DNA of 64,000 bases. Source: Ampullaceana balthica (Eukaryota > Mollusca > Gastropoda > Lymnaeidae). The stretch lies in contig CALYLW010000182.1 in assembly GCA_944989445.1 (NCBI GenBank), forward strand, positions 1,112,744 through 1,176,743. Direction: 5' to 3'. This document shows, one piece after another, positions 12,501-21,500 of the stretch (its first letter is position 1; every line of letters starts with the position of its first letter). The position numbers and the translations under genes are program-made. Under the pieces are notes generated by a model, which saw only the letters and a program-made list of their open reading frames with translations, was not told the origin of the DNA and ran no database searches.

Positions 12501-15500
12501 CATTTGGTCCATCCATAGATAGCTGCAAAATCTTTTGACTTCCTGCTTTCTCAATGAAAGACCTCAAGTGAATCATGATATCATTTGCAGAAGCATGTCC
12601 AAGGAAATAGGAGTCTATATACTTTGATCTCACCATACCTTCAGAATCAATAAATCTCACGTGAACATCGAGCTGCTTTTTACCAAGGTCAGCGTTATGG
12701 CTCTCATCAAACATTATCACATAAGTAACACTGTCTCTCAAACTGTCTAGAATGGCATCTCTGATAGCAGGGGCTATGCCAAACGTAGCTAAGTAACCTA
12801 CTTTGGTACGTCCACAGGTAAACTGTTTGGCTATATCCGAGTCAGGAAACATCTGTTGAAAAATGCTGCCTATGTCGTCTGAGCTTCGAGCACTGGAGTG
12901 GCTAGAAACTAGGTGCATTGTCCACCTAACCTCTGCTTTTAGAGTATCTGCAACTTTAAGAGTTGGCTGTTTAGTTGTAGTTGAAGTTGGATTAGATGTA
13001 GTTGAAGTGGCAGTCTGATTCAGAGATGATGGAGGTGTTGATTTTGTTGCAAAACTAAGCATTGAACTGCTACCACGATGACTTGCACTGGCCCGCATGT
13101 GCTTTTGTGAAGACATATGGGTGTTCAAGGCTTTTATGCCTGACGATCCTATAAGGTAAGCTTGACCACAGTACTTGCACTTGAACTTTTCACGATTTTC
13201 ACTTAGTTGTTCAAGCCACTCAGAGTAAGAAGTGTCTTTTAACCAGTCTGAATTAAAATAACATTTCCCCATGTTGATGGGATTGATAGTGTTTTTTGTA
13301 ATAGTATACAAATTGTCAATATCTGGATAGTGAAGTAAGGAACAAATTTAAACTGACAAAAAGTAAACTAGTCTTAAGACTTTAGTCAAGAATTTGCCTA
13401 CTGCAGCCTACCCTAAAAACTGTTAGTTAACACACTTTAAATTGTAACCATTTAACTAGACTAGAATCTAGATTTCTATATGTTTAGCACATAATTTTCA
13501 ACACTGAACAGGACTGATTTTTAATCAATTTAATCATAAAAAATAAGCTTTGATTTGAAACAGAATCTAGATCTAAACCTATTTAAATAGTTGCTTTAAT
13601 AGTTGTGACTTTGGCATACCGTGACTGTTTAAATATTTTAAAAGAAATTAACTGAACTAGATCTAGATTTTAGACGTGGCTAGGCTAAGCCTAAGGTTTT
13701 TTTCGTTTTTAATTTTCACAAAATACTAGATTAGAGAGATCTATTGACTTCAAGCAGACAAAATGGCGACTGCTGCTAAAGCAGCTAAACAATAAGCACA
13801 AAAATCGTAGTTAACACTGCTCCCATAAATTTTTTGGAGATATAACAAAAGTAAATAGATATCTATTATTTACTCAGATCATGATATATTTTTAACCAAA
13901 ATCCTAATATGAATATCTAGATCTAGTATATCACACTAATTACTATTACGCGGTTACTAGATCTATACTATGGGCACTATGGCTAAGCGTAAGCAATTTC
14001 ACAATTTCTATCTGTTTCAATCACAGTGCACTTTATGTTTACAATGCCATCTTTAACGAGAATTATTTTGTTTAATATCTGTAATTTGTTTGTATAAGTT
14101 TAGTTTTCGACTTTTGTTTTAAAACACACATTTAAAAAAAAATAAAACTATAGATATATACGATATGATATCGATATGGACAGGGGACTCTGTCATAGGT
14201 AAACAACAGTTTTTATACTGCTGCGAACTATTGGTATTTCCAAACCAAAACAATGTGCAACGTGAGCTTCGTCATTCATTTATTTCTATCTTTTATCCGA
14301 CCGAGGAACGTTTATCCTACCGAGATTTTGTTTATCCGACCGAGGATCGTTTATCCGACTTATCCGACCACAAAATTTTTATCCGACTAAAATCCGACCA
14401 CAAAATTTTTATCCGACTAAAATCCGACTTTCCGACTTCGGTGGACACCCTGATAATTCATGAAATTTGAATATGGAAATTGATTATCTGAGATCTAATG
14501 TTTAAAATAAGTATTAGCATAAAATTACACATTTTAGTTTAGCCTAAATAGAGTGATATCTGCTCATTATTTTATCTACACCAGGCGCGTTTTTTTTCAA
14601 TGTCAGTTGACCAGCCACTAGAATACGCTTGCGTTGACAAGCCGTGCAGATAAAGCTCTGCGTTATCCTCACTGTCAAAACCGAGTGGATAACCACTTCG
14701 TTAAATATATAATACGAGCAACAAAGTCTGTCAATGGACGTTCCGCCACCGTTTGGTGGCATGTTGTAACTCCCCCCCAACAGCCGTCTAGACCGGAATA
14801 CATGTGCTTCACGTCAAAATACTATTCATTATAGTTAAAATAAATAACTTGTATAAACAGCTTTTTGACTATAAATCCCAACGCGCATAACTCAAAATAA
14901 AGTCTTGGAAGAAATACTGCACCAAAAATAACTCGTTTTGATCGTCCGCGTAAAGGTGTTCAATAAGATTGGCTGTAGGAGTCATATGTGTTTGAGGGAC
15001 CAATCGCTATCGAGGGCCGGACAGAAAATTGCCTTTTATTATATAGGAAATACTATATGTTATAGGTGTAGGCTAGTGATGTGTGAGTGTGATGTCGATG
15101 TGAATATGTTTCAGTAAACCTCATGGCTCATACTGATATCGTCTTTACTTTAAACTTTAACTAATGAAAATATTATCATTTTCCCTAAATCAAAATATCA
15201 ATACAGAAATCTAAAATTTTATCTCGCCTTACTTACAAACACAATAAGCTTTAGTTAGACCAGGGGTGCGCAACCTGCAGCTGTATGGCGGCATGCGGCC
15301 GTGGGCACGAAAATGTGCGGCCGTGGAAATATGTTTAAATTATAATAATCTGCGGCCGTCAAATACTTGCAATTTGGCAATATATTATGTAAAGTTTTAA
15401 ACGAAATATCGATTATTCATTTACACTCTTTTAAGCACTTGTTATTGCGAAACAAATGACGACTCCGGCAGCTGCAGCGTTAGCTGCAGTGTTTAGCGCT

Positions 15501-18500
15501 CAGACATTGAAATAGCTCTAGCCACGCTGGTGTTAGGCTGCAGCCGTAGCTAAGGGGCCGTCCATAAATGACGTCACGCGATTTTGGCCGATTTTTTACC
15601 CCCTCCCCAGCTCGTCACGCGTCGTCACAACAAGTTAGACCCCCTCTATTAATTCGTCACAAAGCTTTGACCCCCCCCCCTAAATTTTTTAACAACACCC
15701 CCCCCCAAAAAAAAACAACAACTTATTTTCTATTTGAAAATAAGTATGTTTCAAATCACTTTTATTGTCATTTAAGTATTTATAATTTATTTAGTGAAGT
15801 TCATACAAATTAAACATTGACTATTAATCATCACGGTTAACGTCTTTGTTTAGAAAAAAAATATTTTAAAATATTATTTTTTTAAAATCCCTCAATTGAC
15901 TGACGGGCATCCCGAAAGAAAGAGGTCGGCGAACAGGGGTAAATAACATCATCTGGGGTCAAAAGGGAATTCTTGGGGGTAATGCAGACTCATTTGGGAC
16001 ATATAACATCCAGTACAATCCACTAGATATATTAAAATACGTCATGTGTAGGTGTACGCTTGGAACATATGCCCATTATTGAACCGGTTCCTTCGAGAAA
16101 ATGCATTTTTAAAAATTTGACAACTATGTAGATTTCTTACCTACATACTATACGAATACACGTAAATCCACCCTACTTTCATTTATATTGACACGAGTGA
16201 CAATAATCTTAATCCACATGACTTGAATGTATCAAGTATCCTTCTGTGGTATTTAAAATTAATGCCTTAAAAACTGAGCTAAGAAGAAAAGCTGTTTTGT
16301 GCTCCTCTCGAATTGCGATGTCAAGAATTTGATGCATTCAATAAAGTTAATGAATACTTGACTAATTTAAATGGGCTCATTTATCATTATATCTAGAATG
16401 GCCAGGGGCGTTTGACCAAAAACCAATCGAACAATAATATCAAAAACGTTTATAATTCTATCAATAGATCCCCTCCCCCCCCTTTAAAGAAAAAGGATAT
16501 TCCGTGTTTTTTTAAACTTAAAATACCTACACATAATCCTATTCAGATCATTTTTAGACACTTGTCATGCTTGTAAAACTCACCAGTAGCATTTTCGGGG
16601 CTAACGACGCTCCCCAAAATCCCCGAGTCATGTGAGCAGGACGTAGAGTCTGGAGGTTGGGGGGTGTAACGCACACATAAACTTGTATATTTAGGGGTAA
16701 CGGGCAAAAATTTCGCCGACTCCTGCGTAATAGAACCAACCAAACGGAGTTGCGGTTACATCACAAATGCTTTGATGTCAACACCAAACGACGCTATTTC
16801 ATACGTTATCGTGTGGGTTCTCAAACTTAAGGATTATAATTAGATGTAATTTTCGTGTCTTGATAGCTTACGCCAACCAGCGTCTGCTGGCCAACCGACT
16901 GGCACTTTGAGAAGCACTGATTTAAAAAAAAATTTAAATAAATTTTTTAAAAAGTAATTAAATAAAGTGTAAGCGACCAAAGATTTCAGTGGAAGTTTTA
17001 TTTAAAGTTACCCTTTTGATGTGATGTCACATGTCTTCAACCCCCTCCCTCCCCCTCGTCACGCATCGTCACAAAAGTGTGACCCCCCTCCCCCCCTAGG
17101 TGCGCGACGTCATTTATGGACAGCCCCTAATGAGGGCAGGCCTTTGAAGTTCAGCCGCCTAATATTGAAGCGCGCCGAAACCATAAGATGCGAACATTCG
17201 CTGTGTCGTGCTTGCTCTGTGTATCATATAGAATGGGACTGCGATAAAGTTTTTAAATAATGCTCTGTGCAACCGTGTAACCCGTCGGTCAACTTCAGTA
17301 GCCGCTACAGTACACGCAAATACCCAGAGGCCTGTGTAGGGGTCTACCGATATGCCTTTTTGCCGATATTGCCGATACCGATATTACCGATATGAGTGCC
17401 GATATGAGTATTTGTTCGGACAAAAACCAGCGGTCATATTTGATGACGTCATTCTTAAATTTATCACTCGTAATTATTTATCTTTCATATTAGGGGACTA
17501 CCTATATGCATTTTTGCCTATAATACAGATATATTTTTTTCCGATATGAATATTTGTTAGAACATCATTCTCAAATTTATCACTCCTAATTAATTATATT
17601 TTATATTAGGGGTCTACCGATAAGCAATTTTGCCGATATTACCGATATTTTTTTCCGATATGAGTGCCGATATGAGTATTTGTCAGGACAAAAATAACAG
17701 CGGTCATATTTGATGACGCCATTCTTAAATTTATCACTCGTAATTATTTATATTTTATAATTAAGGGGTCTACCGTTATTCAGTTTTGCCGATATTACCG
17801 ATTTTTTTTTCCCCGAAACGAAGTTTCCGATGTGTTTACAAGTTCTAGATCATGACCTACATAGGACTCATAACAAAACGAACCATCCTTTATAAAAATG
17901 TACAAGCAAAACAACCTTGACTCATAATTATTAATTCTAACCAATAGTTTAATGGCTTTTGCACACGGCCACCTTTTATGAATGAAACAATGAGAACAAA
18001 TTAATAGTAATAGAGTGAAAATGAGGTTGAAGGTTGAATGGTTGCCAATGACAACAAGTCTTCACACGGTACATTTGTTATTACATACGAAATGAAATGT
18101 TTTAGACATCTGCGACTCTGCGTGCATCTTTGCTATTAGAGCAATTACGTGAACATAATGTTTACATGTTATACATTTATTAGAGCAATTACGGTATACT
18201 TGGCATCGGCACTATTTACACAGTATTTCTGAGTATACGAAAATCGGCCGATACCTAAACAATATCAAATCACATGGCACACTGTATCGTGGCTGCACAT
18301 ATTAAATTTAATACTAGGACTCTTTTGACTATTTCAATACCGGTACAAGGGTCGATATATTAATTTGTCGAGATATTGTAAATCTAAATGATAGTTTTTT
18401 TTGTTTCCGTTTTTTTTTGGGGGTCAAAATGTCACTTATTATGAAATATCGGTGACGTCAATATCGGGACCTTTACATGCTACCGATACCGATATTGCCG

Positions 18501-21500
18501 ATATCCAGATATCGGTGCCGATATATCGGCCAGCCGATATATCGGTAGACCCCTAGGCCTGTGTTCAAGTATCACTCTTAGCTAGCAGCTGCACCAGAAA
18601 TCCAGACAGATTCTCGACAAAGCAGTGAATAAACATAACAGTGAAAAAGCGTTTAATGAAAACGTTTAATTGAATCATAGTTATACAGCTTGTATGCTTA
18701 GTTACCTTATAATATTTTCCGTGCTGCCTTAGTACTCATCATGTCGATAAAAAGGAAAAGATTATTGGAAGAAGAGAAGCGGAGCTTTAATGTAAAGTGG
18801 GAGGTAGATTTCTTTATGGCAGAGACAGAGAACCATTTCATGCAGTGTCTAATCTGTGGCGATGTTGTCTTCTTCTTCTTCGTTCTCAAAATCTTTTGAT
18901 AGAGGATTTAGACAGCAAGTCCTATATTTGTGATGAACTGCGCTGTGGCTGTCAGTTGTTCCAGTCCACCATAGAGTTTGTCATCGAGGGTAGCTTCCTG
19001 GGGCCATATGTCTGTCCGGGTATGGTGGTACAGAGGGCAGTTTTGGAGAACATGTTCCGCATTTTCCGCAGCTATCCCGCAGGGGCACATTTCGCTTTCT
19101 CCAATTCGAAGTTTGCGGAACATGTGTTGCCTTAGTTTGTTGTGGCCCGTCCTTAGCCTGAAAATGATGTTTTGTGATTTGCGGGGGAGTTTGAAGTATG
19201 CATCACTTTTTGGGTGGTTTTCTTTGAGCTCGGACCATCTTTCAGATTCACTTCTTTTGAGCATTGCCTTGATTTCTTCGTGGTGTAGAGATGGCTCTGC
19301 CTGGTTTTGACTGCCTCCAGTTTTTGCCAAGGAGTCAGCAGTGTCATTTCCTTCAAGTTCCACATGTCCAGGGATCCATTGGAGAATAAGTTCTTTTGTT
19401 ATTTTGCTCAGTTTCAATAGTTCTGTACTGAGTGTCTGATTGATCAAAGTGTTTGGGTTTTTGAGAGACTGAAGCACTGTCTTAGCATCAGTGAGGATGA
19501 CAATCTGGCTGTTTTTAGAGTGGGGGTCACTTGTTAGAATTTTTGCGGCAAGCTCTAGTGCTTTCCTTTCAGCTCTAGTGCTATCTGAGAGACTTCCTAT
19601 GGCAGTTGCTTTTTCAAGGTGTTCTCCGTTAGGCCACTCTATAAGAATGCCGGCTCCTCCATTTTTTGTGGCTTTTTCTGAGGAGCCATCGGTGTAGACT
19701 CTTATCCAGGAATTTTCAGGATATTGTTCTTTGATGATGTTATTTACTGTTACTCTTAGTATGTCAGTTGTGTAGTCAGATTTTTTTCCTATGCTGATTA
19801 AGTTGTCTCTGATTATTAGAGGTGGACTTGGGTCCCAGGGTGGGAAGTGGCTGTGGGGATGTGTCGCTTCAATCACAATGTTATCAATTTTATGTTTGGA
19901 TTTTAGATGTTTGGCTTCTTGTATAAAGTTTGTTCTTTGGAGTCTTTTAGTTGAGTAGGATTTTTGCAGCTTGGGTTTTAGAGGGTGATGTACTGATGCT
20001 TCTAATTTGGTGAACTGTGTTAAGGTTTTGGTTTCTCGTCTAACTTCCATAGTGCTTAGGGTAGCTAGGTCCTCCATTGCTCTGATTGGGGTAGTTTTCA
20101 TTGCTCCTGTAATTATTCGAAGCCCTAGGTTTTGAACTTTGTCTATTTTTTGGAGGTTGGATTTGGCTGCTGTGCTCCACACTGTGGATCCATATTCTAG
20201 GGTAGGTCTTATATAGCTGGTGTATGTTTTCTTCAGGATGGAGTGGTTTGCGCCCCAGTCTGAACCAGCTAGTTTTTTCATCAGCGCCAGTCTTTGGATT
20301 CCTTTTTTTTGTGCGTTATCTATTTGGTTTCTCCAGGTTAGCCTTGGGTCAAACGTAACTCCTAGATATGTCGGATTGTCATTTTTTTCCAGGACTATTT
20401 TGTCTAAGGTTAGTTTGATGCTTTGTTGTTTGGTTGAAAGGGAGAAGATTGTGTAGGTAGTTTTTTTGGAATTTATGGTCATACCCCATTCCTTAGACCA
20501 TAGGTTGAGGTTGGTCAGTGCATCTTGTAGCCTAAATTTTGAAGTGCCTGTGTATTCTTCTGTGCTAAGTAGAGCCAGATCATCAGCGTACATGCTGCCT
20601 TTTACTCTTCTAGGAATAATTTGTAGTAAGTCGTTTATAAAAATTAGAAACAGTGTGGGTGACAGAACACCTCCCTGGGGGACTCCATTGTGTTGGCGAT
20701 GTTGTGAAAACTGTCAAAGGGGATAATGCCAAGCAACATTTTCGCCGACACGCATCACACAACTATGCACAGTTACAAGGTGATTCAAGGAAGATCTGCA
20801 TGGAAAATCTAAAGAGGAATGTTCGACAACAGACCTCGGTCATGTCTGCTTTTGTTGACTACGAATAAGCACAGTGAAGCTTCCTATCGAGTGGCCTATT
20901 GTCTCGGTGTCGCTGGAAAGCCTTATTCCAATTGGGAACTCGTGAAAAATTGTATCATGGATGTTGTTAAGTGCATTCATCCGGGTAAGGAAACGGATTA
21001 TTCTTTGATTCCTCTGTCGTGTGAAACCTTCCAACGTCGTCAAAGTAATATTGCCGAGCAGCTGAAGCTCTCCGTGCAGGCAGAGATTAACAAGGAGGGC
21101 AGCCTGTTTGCACTGGCTGTTGATGAATCTACGGAAATTTCAGATTCAGCACAGCCACTCATATTCATTCGCTCACTATCCCCAACATTTGAATTGTGCG
21201 AGGATCTGCTCTCCATGGAGACACTCGTTACTCAAACTCGATGAGAAGACATATTTTTGGCAGTTAAAAAAGCTTGCATCGAATCACAATTTGATCTGAA
21301 GAACCTGCGAGGCATCTATACAGATGGCGCCTGTCATGGTTGGTAAGCAAAATGGCTTCGTGGCTAGATTTTCCGATTATGTGTTGAAGGATCACGGTAA
21401 TAACCAGCTCATAAATCTGCACTGCATTATTCACCAGGAGGCGCTGTGTTCTAAATCTGTTGATTTGGATAACATTCTGAAGGATGTGAATCGCATTATC

